From Candidatus Villigracilis proximus (lineage in GTDB: Bacteria; Chloroflexota; Anaerolineae; Anaerolineales; Villigracilaceae): a DNA stretch of 64,000 bases. Positions 21,324 to 32,600 of the stretch are shown here, one piece after another. A model generated the notes under the pieces. That model ran no database searches and was not told the DNA's origin. It saw nothing but the letters and a program-made list of their open reading frames with translations. Location of the stretch: positions 1-64,000 of the forward strand of contig JADKBB010000013.1 in the NCBI GenBank assembly GCA_016715195.1, given 5' to 3'. Numbering within the stretch: the first letter of the stretch is position 1; every line of letters begins with the position of its first letter. Made by a program: the position numbers and the translations under genes.

Positions 21324-22310
21324 ATGACCAATACCATTTTAGTTACTGGTGCAACAGGCAAGGTGGGACAAGTCTTTGTTCAGCAATTGCTGGCAGACCC
21401 AAAATTTAACTCGTTCACCATTCGCGCATTGTGTCATCAGCGCGAACTTGAACCGCACGAAAGAATTCAAAATATACACGGCTCCATCGAACATCGTGAA
21501 GTTGTTGAAAAGGCGATGGACGGTGTGACGCACGTTCTGCATCTCGCAACTGTTAAAGAAACGCCCGAGCAAATTATGGATGTAGCGGTCAAAGGTTTGT
21601 TCTGGCTGCTCGAAGCCTGCCGTACCAGCAAGACCTTCAAGCAATTCATTATGGTCGGCGGCGATGCGGGTGTGGGGCATTTCGTTTATCCGCATCCGGT
21701 TCCTGTTACTGAAACTCAAAAACATTCTGCCTATCCTGGCTGTTACGCACTCTCCAAAGTTCTCGAAGAAGTCATGCTTGAGCAGTATTACATCCAGTAC
21801 AACTTGAATGGATGCTGTTTGCGCGCGCCGTGGATCATGGAGAAGGATGATTTCAAATATCAACTTTCTTTTGGAGAGGATGTCTTCGGCGGTCCGCGCT
21901 GGCGTGATTTTGTGGATGAGAAAACTGCGGATGAATATGTGCGGACGCAAACCATCCCGATCATGCTTAATCTGGAAGCTGTTCCTGTTAAAAGAAATTT
22001 TGTCCACGTTGACGATTTGGTCGGCGCGATCCTGGCTGCGATTGATCACCCTAAAGCACGTCAGCAATTATTCAACATTTGCATGGATGAACCCGTCGAT
22101 TACGATGAGATGGGTAAGTATTTAAACTCAACTCGCGGTCTTCCAACAGTGGAGATTAAAACTGACTTCCACTCAACGTGGCTCGATAACACCAAGGCAA
22201 AATTTTTACTCGGTTGGCGCCCCGAATATAACTTGCACAAATTGATTGACGCCGCCTTTGATTATGTACGCGCAGAGAATGATCCGCGCAAAGTTTGGTA
22301 TCCAGGATAG
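21324..22310 (+). CDS. NAD-dependent epimerase/dehydratase (extended SDR)
   Basis: A 328-residue extended short-chain dehydrogenase. VTGATGKVGQVF is the NAD-binding turn, HVLHLATVKETPE follows, and YALSKVLEE supplies the YxxxK catalytic pair. VPVKRNFVHVDDLVGAILAA and the C-terminal substrate domain complete the fold. Related enzymes act on nucleotide sugars or on uronic and other sugar acids; here a pentose-related step is possible. The stop codon TAG is also the first three bases of the next intergenic repeat. Confidence 0.88.
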   Translation: MTNTILVTGATGKVGQVFVQQLLADPKFNSFTIRALCHQRELEPHERIQNIHGSIEHREVVEKAMDGVTHVLHLATVKETPEQIMDVAVKGLFWLLEACRTSKTFKQFIMVGGDAGVGHFVYPHPVPVTETQKHSAYPGCYALSKVLEEVMLEQYYIQYNLNGCCLRAPWIMEKDDFKYQLSFGEDVFGGPRWRDFVDEKTADEYVRTQTIPIMLNLEAVPVKRNFVHVDDLVGAILAAIDHPKARQQLFNICMDEPVDYDEMGKYLNSTRGLPTVEIKTDFHSTWLDNTKAKFLLGWRPEYNLHKLIDAAFDYVRAENDPRKVWYPG

Positions 22311-22366
22311 ACGATAGACCGCAGATGACGAACCATCGTCCATGGTCTATCATCCGTTGTCCGTAT
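22308..22366. repeat. Palindromic intergenic repeat, copy 2, overlapping a stop codon
   Basis: Begins TAGACGATAGACCGCAGATG, where TAG is the epimerase stop, and continues to CCATCGTCCATGGTCTATCA. The same TAGACGATAGACC opening is found at copy 3. Confidence 0.65.
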
Positions 22367-22380
22367 CACAGGAGATGAAT

Positions 22381-23982
22381 ATGAATCAAAAAGATATCCA
22401 AAAAGCAATCGAGAGCGGAAAGACCGTTCTTGGCATCGAGCTCGGTTCGACTCGCATCAAGGCTGTGCTGATTGGCGAGGATCATATGCCGCTCGCTTCA
22501 GGCAGCCATGAGTGGGAGAATCAATACGAAAACGGCGTCTGGACATACAGCCTTGATGCTGTATGGAAAGGTTTGCAGGAAAGCTATCAAAATCTTAATA
22601 AAGATGTCTCTGAAAAATATGGTGTCACGCTCAAGACTGTCGGGTCCATCGGCTTTAGCGCCATGATGCACGGCTATATGGCCTTTGACAAAGATGGGAA
22701 ACTGCTTGTCCCGTTTCGTACCTGGCGCAACACCATGACGGGACAAGCTGCAGAAAAACTCACAGACCTGTTCCAATTTAATATTCCCCAACGTTGGAGT
22801 ATTGCCCACCTGTATCAAGCACTCTTGAACAAGGAATCGCATGTTGAAGACATCAGCCACCAGACCACACTCGTTGGCTATGTCCATTGGAAGTTGACGG
22901 GGCAAAAAGTGTTGGGCATTGGCGAAGCATCAGGCATGTTTCCCATTGACAGCAAGATCAACAATTACGATGCACGCATGATCGAACTCTTCAACGAACA
23001 ACTCAAAGCCGAAAACCTTCCGTGGAGGCTTGAAGATATTTTGCCGAAAGTTTTAGTGGCTGGAGATGCAGCAGGTGTTCTTACTGAAGAAGGCGCAAAA
23101 CTACTCGACCCCAGCGGACAACTACAAGCGGGCGTTCCGCTCTGTCCGCCTGAGGGAGATGCAGGTACGGGTATGGTAGCAACTAACAGTGTGGCAGAGC
23201 GAACCGGTAATGTATCCGCTGGGACATCTGTCTTCGCCATGATCGTTCTTGAAAAGGCGTTGTCAAAACTTTATCCAGAGATCGATATGGTAACGACTCC
23301 CACGGGCAAACCTGTAGCGATGGTACATGCCAATAATTGCACTTCCGATCTCAATGCTTGGGTTGATCTATTTAAGGAATTCACTGAGACGCTTGGCGTT
23401 GAGATAAGTGAATCCAAGTTGTTTGAAATGCTCTTTAAAAAATCCCTTGAAGGCGATATGGATGGCGGTGGGTTGCTTGCTTACAATTATTTTTCAGGCG
23501 AGTCTATTACGAATTTTGAAGAGGGACGCCCCTTGTTTGTCCGCACACCCGAAAGCCGCTTCACACTTGCAAATTTCATGCGCGTTCATTTGTTCTCAGC
23601 ACTGGGTACATTGAAACTCGGTATGGACATTCTCTTTGAGCAGGAAAAAGTGAAGATCGATCAGCTTCTGGGGCATGGCGGTTTCTTCAAAACAAAGGAT
23701 GTCGGGCAAAAGATGATGGCAGCCGCGATGAATGTCCCTGTTTCTGTGATGGAGACCGCCGGCGAAGGTGGTGCGTGGGGAATTGCATTGCTGGCATCCT
23801 ACATGCTTCATAAGACAGGGAGTCAACCTCTGGAAGCGTATCTCTCGGAAAAAGTCTTTGCAGGGGAAAAAGGCTCCACCATGGCACCCGACCAAAAAGA
23901 TGTGGATGGTTTTGCTGCATTCATGGAAAGATATAAATCTGGGCTTGGTATTGAGCGAGCCGCAGTGGAAGGATTGAAGTGA
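22381..23982 (+). CDS. FGGY-family carbohydrate kinase, probable L-ribulokinase
   Basis: A 533-residue kinase predicted to phosphorylate L-ribulose, giving the substrate of the next gene product. Landmarks: [19 protein letters not shown] (N-terminal phosphate loop), [51 protein letters not shown] and [20 protein letters not shown] in the C-terminal ATP-binding half. It belongs to the non-classical AraB-like group and not to the E. coli AraB type. ATG 22381 is preferred over ATG 22375 because the GGAG box ends at 22374. Confidence 0.87.
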   Translation: MNQKDIQKAIESGKTVLGIELGSTRIKAVLIGEDHMPLASGSHEWENQYENGVWTYSLDAVWKGLQESYQNLNKDVSEKYGVTLKTVGSIGFSAMMHGYMAFDKDGKLLVPFRTWRNTMTGQAAEKLTDLFQFNIPQRWSIAHLYQALLNKESHVEDISHQTTLVGYVHWKLTGQKVLGIGEASGMFPIDSKINNYDARMIELFNEQLKAENLPWRLEDILPKVLVAGDAAGVLTEEGAKLLDPSGQLQAGVPLCPPEGDAGTGMVATNSVAERTGNVSAGTSVFAMIVLEKALSKLYPEIDMVTTPTGKPVAMVHANNCTSDLNAWVDLFKEFTETLGVEISESKLFEMLFKKSLEGDMDGGGLLAYNYFSGESITNFEEGRPLFVRTPESRFTLANFMRVHLFSALGTLKLGMDILFEQEKVKIDQLLGHGGFFKTKDVGQKMMAAAMNVPVSVMETAGEGGAWGIALLASYMLHKTGSQPLEAYLSEKVFAGEKGSTMAPDQKDVDGFAAFMERYKSGLGIERAAVEGLK

Positions 23983-23983
23983 A

Positions 23984-24060
23984 GTGAGTAATTAAGTAGA
24001 CAGGCAGACATATACAGAACTTGTTTACTTATCTACTTATTACTTTTCTACTTATTACTT
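23984..24060. repeat. AT-rich TTACTTATTACTT repeat, imperfect inverted repeat
   Basis: GAAGTGAGTAATTAAGTAGA at the left resembles the reverse complement of TCTACTTATTACTTC at the right. The ATTACTTTTTACTTATTACTT string at 9982-10019 is the same sequence type. Confidence 0.4.
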
Positions 24061-24074
24061 CAAAAAGAGGAATC

Positions 24075-24764
24075 ATGCTCAAAAAACTTAAAGAACAAGT
24101 ATTTCAGGCAAATCTGTTGCTGCCCAAACATGGACTGGTCAAGTTTACTTGGGGTAACGTATCTGGCATAGATCCGGAGAAGGGATTGGTTGTGATTAAG
24201 CCTTCGGGCGTTGCCTATGAAACGATGAAAGCCAAAGACATGGTGGTGATTGAATTGTCATCGGGCAAAGTTGTAGATGGTGAGCTTAAACCTTCATCCG
24301 ATACGCCGACACATCTTGAACTCTACAAAGCCTTTCCGAATATCGGCGGCATCGTCCATACGCACAGCCGCTGGGCGACGAGTTTTGCGCAGGCTGGGCG
24401 CGGTATTGCTGCGCTCGGCACCACCCATGGTGATTATTTTTACGGCGAAATTCCCTGCACAAGAAAAATGACTGTCGAGGAGATTCAGGGTGAGTACGAG
24501 AAAGAAACGGGCACGGTCATCATAGAAACCTTCCAGGGTAAAAATCCCGATGCTGTTCCTGGCGTGGTTGTCTACAGCCACGGTCCGTTTGCCTGGGGCA
24601 AGGATGCGATGGATGCTGTTCACAACGCAGTAGTGATGGAAGAAGTTGCGTTTATGAACATCCACGCCATGATGCTCACCCCTGAAATTCAGCCCATGCA
24701 GCAGGAATTGTTAGATAAGCACTACTTGAGAAAGCACGGCGCAAATGCCTATTACGGACAATAG
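24075..24764 (+). CDS. araD: L-ribulose-5-phosphate 4-epimerase
   Basis: A class II aldolase-fold zinc enzyme of 229 residues converting L-ribulose-5-phosphate to D-xylulose-5-phosphate. Visible motifs: [20 protein letters not shown] (phosphate binding), [20 protein letters not shown], the zinc-ligand [12 protein letters not shown] and the later [10 protein letters not shown] histidine. The start at 24075 follows AAAGAGG. It lies between kinase and isomerase, as expected for the araBDA pathway. The stop TAG begins intergenic repeat copy 3. Confidence 0.95.
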   Translation: MLKKLKEQVFQANLLLPKHGLVKFTWGNVSGIDPEKGLVVIKPSGVAYETMKAKDMVVIELSSGKVVDGELKPSSDTPTHLELYKAFPNIGGIVHTHSRWATSFAQAGRGIAALGTTHGDYFYGEIPCTRKMTVEEIQGEYEKETGTVIIETFQGKNPDAVPGVVVYSHGPFAWGKDAMDAVHNAVVMEEVAFMNIHAMMLTPEIQPMQQELLDKHYLRKHGANAYYGQ

Positions 24765-24824
24765 ACGATAGACCATGGACGATGAAAGATTGTCAATGGT
24801 CTATCGTCTACGGTCTATCATCAG
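24762..24824. repeat. Palindromic intergenic repeat, copy 3, overlapping a stop codon
   Basis: TAGACGATAGACCATGGACG at the left and CAATGGTCTATCGTCTACGG at the right form an imperfect inverted repeat. TAG is the araD stop. Confidence 0.65.
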
Positions 24825-24846
24825 AAAAAAACAAGGAGACTTAATC

Positions 24847-26351
24847 ATGATCGATCTAAAACAAAATGAAGTTTGGTTCGTAACGGGCAGTCAGCATTTG
24901 TATGGTCCCAAGACATTGGAACAGGTTGCCGAACATTCGCGCGAGATCGCGGCGGCGTTTGATGCTTCAAAATATTTGCCTGTGAAAGTTGTTTTCAAAC
25001 CTGTCCTTACCACGCCCGATGCGATTCGTGAATTGTGCCTTGAAGCAAATTCGTCGAAGAAATGCATCGGTCTCATCACATGGATGCATACTTTCTCGCC
25101 GGCAAAAATGTGGATCTCCGGCCTGACCTTGCTCAAGAAGCCGTTTGCACATTTGCACACTCAATACAATCGTGAAATTCCATGGGCAACAATTGACATG
25201 GACTTTATGAATCTTAATCAGTCCGCGCATGGTGACCGTGAATTTGGTTTCATCGGGACCCGTTTGCGCATCGAGCGTAAGGTGGTGGTTGGTCACTGGC
25301 AGGATGAGGAAGTGCAAAGACAGTTGGGTGTGTGGTCGCGCGCCGCATCCGCATGGGCTGATTGGCAGGGCGGCAAGCTGGCCCGCTTTGGCGATAACAT
25401 GCGCGAAGTCGCTGTGACCGAAGGCGATAAGGTTGAAGCGGAAATTAAACTTGGATATTCCGTCAATGGCTATGGCGTTGGCGATCTGGTGAAATATGTC
25501 AACGATGCAACAGATGCTGAAATTGACTCACTAGTCAAAACTTATCTCGATGAATATGAAGTCTCTGCCGAACTTAAACCCGGCGGCGCGCGAAACTCGT
25601 CTCTGCGGGATGGTGCACGCATTGAAATTGGAATGCGCAACTTTTTGAAAGACGGCGACTTCAAAGCCTTCACCACTACATTCCAGGATCTGCACGGTCT
25701 GACCCAATTGCCCGGCCTCGCTGTTCAGCGTTTGATGCGTGATGGCTACGGCTTTGGTGCAGAAGGCGATTGGAAAACGTCCGCGCTTGTACGTGCGATG
25801 AAGGTCATGAACGCAGGGTTGGAAGGCGGCGTCAGCTTCATGGAAGATTACACCTATCATTTCAGTGCCAGCGGTGACAAGAATCTCGGCGCACACATGC
25901 TTGAGATTTGTGAATCGATTTCGGCGGGCAAACCGAAACTGGAAATTCATCCGCTCGGGATCGGGGGGAAGGCTGATCCCGTCCGATTGGTATTTGACTC
26001 ACAGTTGGGGGCCGCTGTCGGCGCGTCCATCATCCACATGGGTGACCGCTTCCGCATGATCGCCAACGTCGTGGATGTCGTTCCGAACGATGCTCCGCTT
26101 CCCAAATTGCCGGTGGCGCGTGCGCTGTGGCTGCCGCGTCCCAACCTTTCAGTAGCTGCCGCCGCATGGATCTATGCGGCGGAGCGCATCACACAAGTTT
26201 CAGCTATTCAGTCAATGTAGAACACTTACAGGATTTTGCTGATATGGCCGGCATTGAATTTGTGGTCATTGATGAAAATACCCGTGTGCAGGAATTCCGT
26301 GAAAAGTTGCGTTGGAATGATCTGTACTATCATTTGAACAAAGGTTTGTAA
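24847..26351 (+). CDS. araA: L-arabinose isomerase, one frameshift near the C-terminus
   Basis: Converts L-arabinose to L-ribulose; about 501 residues when repaired, the family's usual length. Landmarks: [70 protein letters not shown] and [11 protein letters not shown]. The first frame ends at 26220 with an aberrant tail, but [20 protein letters not shown] and [20 protein letters not shown] continue in another frame to 26351. Adding one base (GG to GGG) at 26177-26180 restores WIYAGGAHH. ATG 24847 has AAGGAG upstream. Confidence 0.95.
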
Positions 26352-26355
26352 CTTA

Positions 26356-26388
26356 AAACCCTAAAGGTCTAAAAGACCTTTAGGGTTT
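26356..26388 (+). terminator. Terminator of the arabinose operon
   Basis: AAACCCTAAAGGTCT (26356-26370), loop AAA, and AGACCTTTAGGGTTT (26374-26388), a perfect 15-bp stem followed by CTTTT. Confidence 0.85.
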
Positions 26389-26412
26389 CTTTTGAACTAA
26401 AGGAATGACATC

Positions 26413-27396
26413 ATGCAATATCGCGAACTTGGACGTACAGGCTGGAAGGTTTCAACGGTTTCTTTTGGGGCATGGGCAATTGGCGGCACATGGGGCAAAG
26501 TGGATGATAAAGATTCACTGGCGGCTTTGCATCGTTCCATTGATCTGGGAGTTAACTTTATTGATACCGCCGATGTTTATGGCGATGGACGCTCGGAGCG
26601 TTTGGTGGCGCAGCTCCGCAAAGAGCGCAGCGAAACCATTTATGTGGCAACCAAAGCCGGGCGCAGACTTGATCCGCATCTGGCGGGTGGGTATAGTCGC
26701 GCGAACCTGACTGCTTTCGTCGAACGCAGTCTCAAGAATCTAAATACCGAATCAATTGATCTTTTGCAATTGCACTGCCCGCCGACAGAAGTTTATTACA
26801 TGCCAGAAACTTTCGGCGTGCTGGATGATCTTGTCCATGCGGGCAAGCTGCGTCATTACGGTGTGAGCGTTGAAAAAGTGGAAGAGGCGCTCAAGGCCAT
26901 TGAATATCCCAATGTGCAGACCGTGCAGATTATTTTTAATATTTTTCGCCAGCGGCCTGCCGAGTTATTTTTTGTTGAAGCCATTCGCCGTAAGGTGGGG
27001 ATTTTGGCGCGCGTGCCGCTGGCCAGCGGCATGTTGACCGGTAAATTAACTGCCAAGTCCAATTTTGAAGCGGACGATCACCGCGCTTTTAATCGTCACG
27101 GTGAATCTTTTGATCGCGGTGAAACCTTCTCAGGCGTGGATTATGAAACTGGCTTGAAGGCTGTTGAGGAATTGCGCGCGCTCGTCCCCGCTGGCTGGAC
27201 AATGCCGCAGTTCGCTCTGCGCTGGATCCTGATGTTTGACGCTGTGACATGTGCCATCCCCGGAGCAAAAAACCCTGCTCAGGCTGAGGATAATGTCAGA
27301 TCGGCTGACATGCCTGCGTTAAGTTCTGATACGATGGATAAAGTCTGCACGATCTACGATTCAAAAATCCGCACTTTGGTACACCAATACTGGTAG
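26413..27396 (+). CDS. Aldo/keto reductase
   Basis: A 327-residue NADP-dependent oxidoreductase of the AKR superfamily. The tetrad is visible: Asp and Tyr in FIDTADVYGDGRSE, Lys in IYVATKAGRR, His in LLQLHCPPTEVYY. LGRTGWKVSTVSFGAWAIGG is the usual N-terminus. Substrate unknown; the arabinose terminator lies upstream, so it starts a new unit with the mutarotase-like gene 8 bases after it. A role in oxidising or reducing a free sugar is a reasonable guess. Confidence 0.92.
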   Translation: MQYRELGRTGWKVSTVSFGAWAIGGTWGKVDDKDSLAALHRSIDLGVNFIDTADVYGDGRSERLVAQLRKERSETIYVATKAGRRLDPHLAGGYSRANLTAFVERSLKNLNTESIDLLQLHCPPTEVYYMPETFGVLDDLVHAGKLRHYGVSVEKVEEALKAIEYPNVQTVQIIFNIFRQRPAELFFVEAIRRKVGILARVPLASGMLTGKLTAKSNFEADDHRAFNRHGESFDRGETFSGVDYETGLKAVEELRALVPAGWTMPQFALRWILMFDAVTCAIPGAKNPAQAEDNVRSADMPALSSDTMDKVCTIYDSKIRTLVHQYW

Positions 27397-27404
27397 AAAC
27401 AATC

Positions 27405-28259
27405 ATGAACAAACGTGTTTTGAAAAATGACTTTTTGCAAATTGAGTATCTAACTGAATCACAGCGTATTTCCGGGCTTATCCCTGCGGGCAAGCCCAAC
27501 ATGCTGGCAGATTTGAGTCATCTGCCGCCGATCCCGACGCCCTATGGGAATTTTTATTTTCGCGGCGGGCATCGTCTGTGGCATTCTCCCGAAGCCTTGC
27601 CGCGGACTTATATTCCAGACATCGGTGAAATGATAATTACGGAATTACCCAATGGTGTGATTCTTGAAACGCAAACAGAACCCGGCTCAGGGATTCGTAA
27701 ACGGATCGAAATTCATCTGGCGGCTGATAAGCCATCTGTGAAATTGATTCATACACTCGTCAATGATGGCTTATGGCCGGTGGAGTTGGCACCGTGGACA
27801 ATTACCCAGTTTCGTTTGGGCGGAACAGCAATTTTGCCCATGCCTGTTGGGAATGTAGATGCGGCAGGTTTGCTTGCCAATCGTCAATTTTCATTCTGGC
27901 CATACGCGCGTATCAACGATCCGCGGCTGAAACTGGGGGATGAATTTACATTCTTCAATGCAGATGCGATTCTGCCGCCTTTCAAAATGGGTTATTTTAA
28001 TCCTCACGGTTGGCTGGCTTATTGGCTGGATGGTATTTTGTTCCGCAAGACGTTTGATGCTCATGTTGACTCGCTTCACCCTGATAATAATTGCAATTCG
28101 GAAATATATTGCGGCGATCAATTTGTGGAACTCGAAAGCCTCGCTCCGCTAAAAATGTTAAATCCTGGCGAATCGGTTGACCATGTGGAGACGTGGGACT
28201 TGTTTGATGGGTTGGATTCTCTGCCGGGCGAAGCGCAATCGTATCTAAATCAAAAATAA
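27405..28259 (+). CDS. Galactose-mutarotase-like protein (DUF4380-like)
   Basis: A 284-residue beta-sandwich protein. GLIPAGKPNMLADL and YGNFYFRGGHRLWHSPEALP near the N-terminus, YFNPHGWLAYWLDGILF and the C-terminal ELESLAPLKMLNPGESVDHV with VETWDL match the DUF4380/aldose-epimerase-like superfamily, which binds hexoses or pentoses. The classical mutarotase Glu/His pair cannot be assigned with certainty. It is the last gene of a two-gene unit with the aldo/keto reductase. Confidence 0.75.
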   Translation: MNKRVLKNDFLQIEYLTESQRISGLIPAGKPNMLADLSHLPPIPTPYGNFYFRGGHRLWHSPEALPRTYIPDIGEMIITELPNGVILETQTEPGSGIRKRIEIHLAADKPSVKLIHTLVNDGLWPVELAPWTITQFRLGGTAILPMPVGNVDAAGLLANRQFSFWPYARINDPRLKLGDEFTFFNADAILPPFKMGYFNPHGWLAYWLDGILFRKTFDAHVDSLHPDNNCNSEIYCGDQFVELESLAPLKMLNPGESVDHVETWDLFDGLDSLPGEAQSYLNQK

Positions 28260-28668
28260 AGTTGTATGCAGCTTTGTGTAAACCCGATTGAAATTTTGCG
28301 GCAGCTTGTTTTTTTTGTTCCCTGTTTGGAAGTACTTCTGAATGATATAGCGGGAATTGCCAGAGAAGTTATGTGTTGGAAAAATGAATAATCGATCAGG
28401 ACATGGAAGGTCATGCTTTTAATCCGCGTAAAGTGGAGTATACTGATTTTAGTAAGTTAAACCGCTTACGGTTGAGACTCATTTCTGCCAGGTGCGTTAC
28501 AAGTCTGATTATCGTAACATTCCGCGGCGCTTCTTAATACCACTCGCATACGCGAGATGAATCCCAAGCCCAATCACATTATGAATACTGCCACTATGCA
28601 GTTGATTAAGGTTCTTACTACTTAGTCAATTGATTTTGGCATTATGCAAGAATCGAAGGGATGACCCC
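28260..28668. other. 409-base non-coding gap
   Basis: No ORF with a ribosome binding site and no repeat family seen elsewhere in the window. A short AACCG/CGGTT pair occurs near 28460-28475. No terminator is obvious after the mutarotase-like gene. The promoter of the stress-protein gene is presumably here but no convincing consensus was found. Confidence 0.5.
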
Positions 28669-29640
28669 ATGTTCGATACTATTCTCGCCCCATTGGACGG
28701 CTCGCAACTGGCGGATTGTGTTTTGCCGCATATCGTTGCCATCTCCCGCTCATTTGATGCGGAAGTCACCCTGTTGCGTATGTTGGAGAAAAATCAGGCG
28801 GGCACATCGGCGCAAATGTTTGATCTACTTAACTGGCAGATCAATAAGACAAAGTCAGCGCTTTATTTGGAAAAGATAAAGTCCTGTTTCCAGGGATTAA
28901 GTGTTCGGTCCCGCACGACAGTCGTGGAAGGGCTGGTGGCCGAAGGGATCATTGAATATGCTCAAAATCAGGGAATGAAATTGATCGTATTGAGCACGCA
29001 TGGGCGGAATGGCCTGACGCAATGGGGACTCAGCAGCGTTACACAAAAGATCATCCTTAGCGCACAGACTTCGCTATTGATCGTTCGGGCGCATCAATAC
29101 GGAGTCTACTCTGATGAATTGTCAGCGGCTCCGCTTTATCGGCGTATTCTGGTTCCACTGGATGGATCCCAGCGGGCGGAGAATGTTTTACCGGTCATCA
29201 CGCAACTGGCACATTTTCATAAATCCCAGGTACATCTCGTGCATGTTGTGAAAACGCCGGAGATGGCGCGTCAAATGCCGCCTGCGCCCGAAGACATTGA
29301 TCTTTCCAACCGCATGGTTGAGCGTAATCATGAAGAAGCCGAGCGCTATCTCGAACAGATCAAGGCGCGTTCATATCTGGAAGGCATTAACGTTAATACG
29401 CATCTCATCACCAGTGACAATGCCGCCGTCGCGCTGCATCAACTGGAGGAGCAGGAGCAATTCGATATGGTTGTGTTAAGCGCGCATGGGTACTCGGGGA
29501 ATCATCAATGGCCTTATGGAAGTCTCGTTAATAATTTCATCCTGTATGGAAAAGTGCCGCTTCTCATTGTGCAGGATCTGCCTCCGAAGCTGGAGACAAT
29601 TCCGCCGGAACTGCCTGCAACTGAACGCGTAGAGCGTTAA
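28669..29640 (+). CDS. Tandem universal stress protein (two UspA domains)
   Basis: A 323-residue cytoplasmic protein made of two UspA repeats (about 1-145 and 155-310). Each begins with a beta-strand and Asp (FDTILAPLDGSQLADCVLPH; YRRILVPLDGSQRAENVLPV) and ends with the ATP-binding loop (STHGRNGLTQWGLSSVT; SAHGYSGNHQWPYGSLVNN). The start at 28669 has AGGGATG upstream. It lies 3 bases before the glucan synthase reading frame, so the two are probably cotranscribed. Confidence 0.93.
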   Translation: MFDTILAPLDGSQLADCVLPHIVAISRSFDAEVTLLRMLEKNQAGTSAQMFDLLNWQINKTKSALYLEKIKSCFQGLSVRSRTTVVEGLVAEGIIEYAQNQGMKLIVLSTHGRNGLTQWGLSSVTQKIILSAQTSLLIVRAHQYGVYSDELSAAPLYRRILVPLDGSQRAENVLPVITQLAHFHKSQVHLVHVVKTPEMARQMPPAPEDIDLSNRMVERNHEEAERYLEQIKARSYLEGINVNTHLITSDNAAVALHQLEEQEQFDMVVLSAHGYSGNHQWPYGSLVNNFILYGKVPLLIVQDLPPKLETIPPELPATERVER

Positions 29641-29643
29641 CCC

Positions 29644-32600
29644 ATGCAAATTGCCCCGCAGGTTATTTCATCAGAACCAGCCAGCTCAGATACCGATAGT
29701 CGGCTGGGAGAATTCGCGCGTCAACTGGCGCAAACACATGCCGCAGTCACGGTTGTGGGCGTGGATAACATTGAAGCATCGCGCTCAAAAAAACTGACCT
29801 ATTGAAACATTTGAAAACCTGGGAGCAGGTTTTAAGTAACGCCAACGCATTATTTAAAATTGCGCCGTCAGATGACCTGCCGGTTTCCCATGCCGGTGAA
29901 TGGATGCTGGATAATTTCTACATTGTCAAACAGACCTTTCGCCAGATCAAAGAGGACCTGCCTGAAAGTTTCCTCGGCCAGTTACCCAAATTGGATGAGA
30001 CATCCCTTCAAGACCACACGCGGATATTTGCCCTCGCGCACGAATGGATTTTATACAGTCAGAGTCAGCTCGATCTGACTCAATCTGCGGCTTTTATCCA
30101 ATACTATCAGCAGGTCACGCCGTTGACGATTGGGGAGTTGTGGGCGTTTCCGATCATGCTGCGCATTGGAATTCTGGAACAGCTCGTCTACGCCGCCGCT
30201 GAATTGACTGGAATGGATGTGACGAAGGCTCAGAGGCAGGCCGCGAACGAATTTATTTTCTTTGCGCCGGCAAATGAAACGATTGTCGCCAATTGTTTTC
30301 TTAGTCTGCGTCTGCTTGCCTCCACAGACTGGAAGGATTTTTTTGAGCAGACAAGTCGTGTGGAAAAGATTTTACGTAATGACCCGGCGAATATCTACGC
30401 CGGCATGGATTTTAAAACACGCAATAGTTATCGCAGCGTGATCGAGGAATTATCACGCCATTCAAATTTTAGTGAAGAGGAGATCGCACTCTCCACGGTT
30501 GAACTTGCCCGCACTGTCAGTGATAATGCATCCCGCCGGGAAGCGCACATTGGTTTTTATCTGATCGATAAAGGCCGTGCCAAACTCGAAAAAAATATAA
30601 ATTATCAGTTGGAATTCAGAGTTCAACTGCGCCGCGCCTTGCTCACAGTTCCCACGTTTATTTATCTTGGAAGTATTGCCTTCCTTTCCATGCTCTTTGC
30701 TTTTGGACTGGTCTTATATGCAATGGATTCAGGCGGGTCGCTTGCTCAACTTATCACGGTGGGGGTGCTTGGGTTTGGTTTGGCATTAGAAGCCGCCATC
30801 AACCTTGTGCATTGGAATGTGACCCATCGCATCAAGCCGCAAAGCCTGCCGCGTATGGATTTTTCTGAAGGCATTCCAGCTGGAAACCGTACCATGGTGG
30901 TTGTCCCAACTTTATTGGAAAGTGAAACTGAACTCAACCATCTGCTGCAAGAGTTGGAGCTTTATTATTTATCCAATCCAGACCCGCAATTGACCTATGC
31001 ATTGCTGACCGACTTTAGTGATGCGCCGTCAGAGGATATGCCAAAGGATGAAAAATTGCTTGATCTGGCAAGCCTCGGTATTGAAAACTTAAATAAGAAA
31101 TACGCGAAAGCCGCGCCCTTTTATTTATTCCATCGACATCGTCAGTGGAATCGATCAGAGGGTGTGTGGATGGGCTGGGAACGCAAACGCGGAAAACTGG
31201 CCGATTTTAATCGGCTGCTGCTCAACCTGGGAGATGCACAACTTGAAGATGAAAATCTTCGGCATCGATCAGGAGAGCGGGAGCGGCGGGCGCCTCAGGC
31301 ACACTACACAACCCAGGTGGGGGATGCGAGTATTTTATCTGGCATCAAATATGTGATCACGCTTGATGCAGATACATCCCTGCCGCAGGGTAGTGCCAAT
31401 CAATTGATCGCGACCCTGGCACATCCCCTTAACCATGCTGAATTTTCCGCAGACGGACGGACAGTTGTTGCCGGGTATACAGTTTTGCAGCCGCGTGTAG
31501 CGATCAAGCCGACCAGCGCGAATCGTTCCATCTTTTCGCAAATCTTTGCCGGAAACTCCGGCTTTGACCTGTATTCCTTCGCCGTTTCAGATGTGTATCA
31601 GGATCTATTTGGCGAAGGCAGTTACGTGGGCAAGGGGATTTATGATGTCGCCGCTTTTGAACGCAGTCTGGCGGGACAGGTGCGCCAGAATACTCTGCTC
31701 AGCCATGATCTGTTTGAAGGGATTTATGGCCGCGCGGCACTGGTCACAGACATCGTGCTCTACGAGGAATATCCGTGGCGTTATGTAGTCTATGCTCATC
31801 GTTTGCGGCGCTGGATTCGCGGCGACTGGCAGTTATTGCCGTGGTTGTTTCCCATTGTCCAAAATGAAAACGGACTCGCGCGTAATCGATTATCCATTAT
31901 CAATGTTTGGAAGATCTTTGATAACATGCGCCGCAGTCTTCTGCCGCCCACTTTGTTGGCGCTGCTAATTGCGGGCTGGTTGTATTTGCCCGGCTCGCCT
32001 CTGGTCTGGACTTTGCTGGTATTGCTGCCTTCCATTCTGCCTATCATGGCGCAAACTGTTCAACACGTTCGATACAATTTTAAGAGCGGATTAACTCTTA
32101 AACAACTTATCAAACCAACTCAACTGCCGCTTACCCGCTGGGCGCTTTCCATTGTTTTTCTGCCGTATGAAGCGCTGCTGATGCTGGGCGCAATTCGTAC
32201 TACATTGGCGCGTCTGTTGATCGCGCGCAGAAACCTGCTGCAATGGACAACGGCGGCTAATGTGGCGCGTGCTTTTGGATTGAACGCGCATTACGAAACA
32301 CTGAATGAAATGGTGGCGTCTTTGGTCTTTACCGCTCTATTGGGAATAACGATTTTCATTCTTAATCCCAGTGCGTTATGGATTGCGCTGCCCTTGCTGT
32401 TTGCCTGGCTTGTCTCACCGCAGATCGCTTATACGATCAGCAAGCCCGTTATGCATACGGTTACTCCGCTCTCGCTGCCTCAACGCAGACAGGTTCATCG
32501 TTTGGCGCGGCGCACCTGGGCATTTTTTGAACAGTTCGCCGGCCCGAATGACCATTGGCTGCCGCCCGATCATTTTCAAGAGTCACCGCGCGGAAGTGTG

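Noticed and set aside
21339..22067. 242-codon reverse frame
   Set aside because: Antisense to the NAD-dependent epimerase with its intact TGATGKVG and YALSK motifs.
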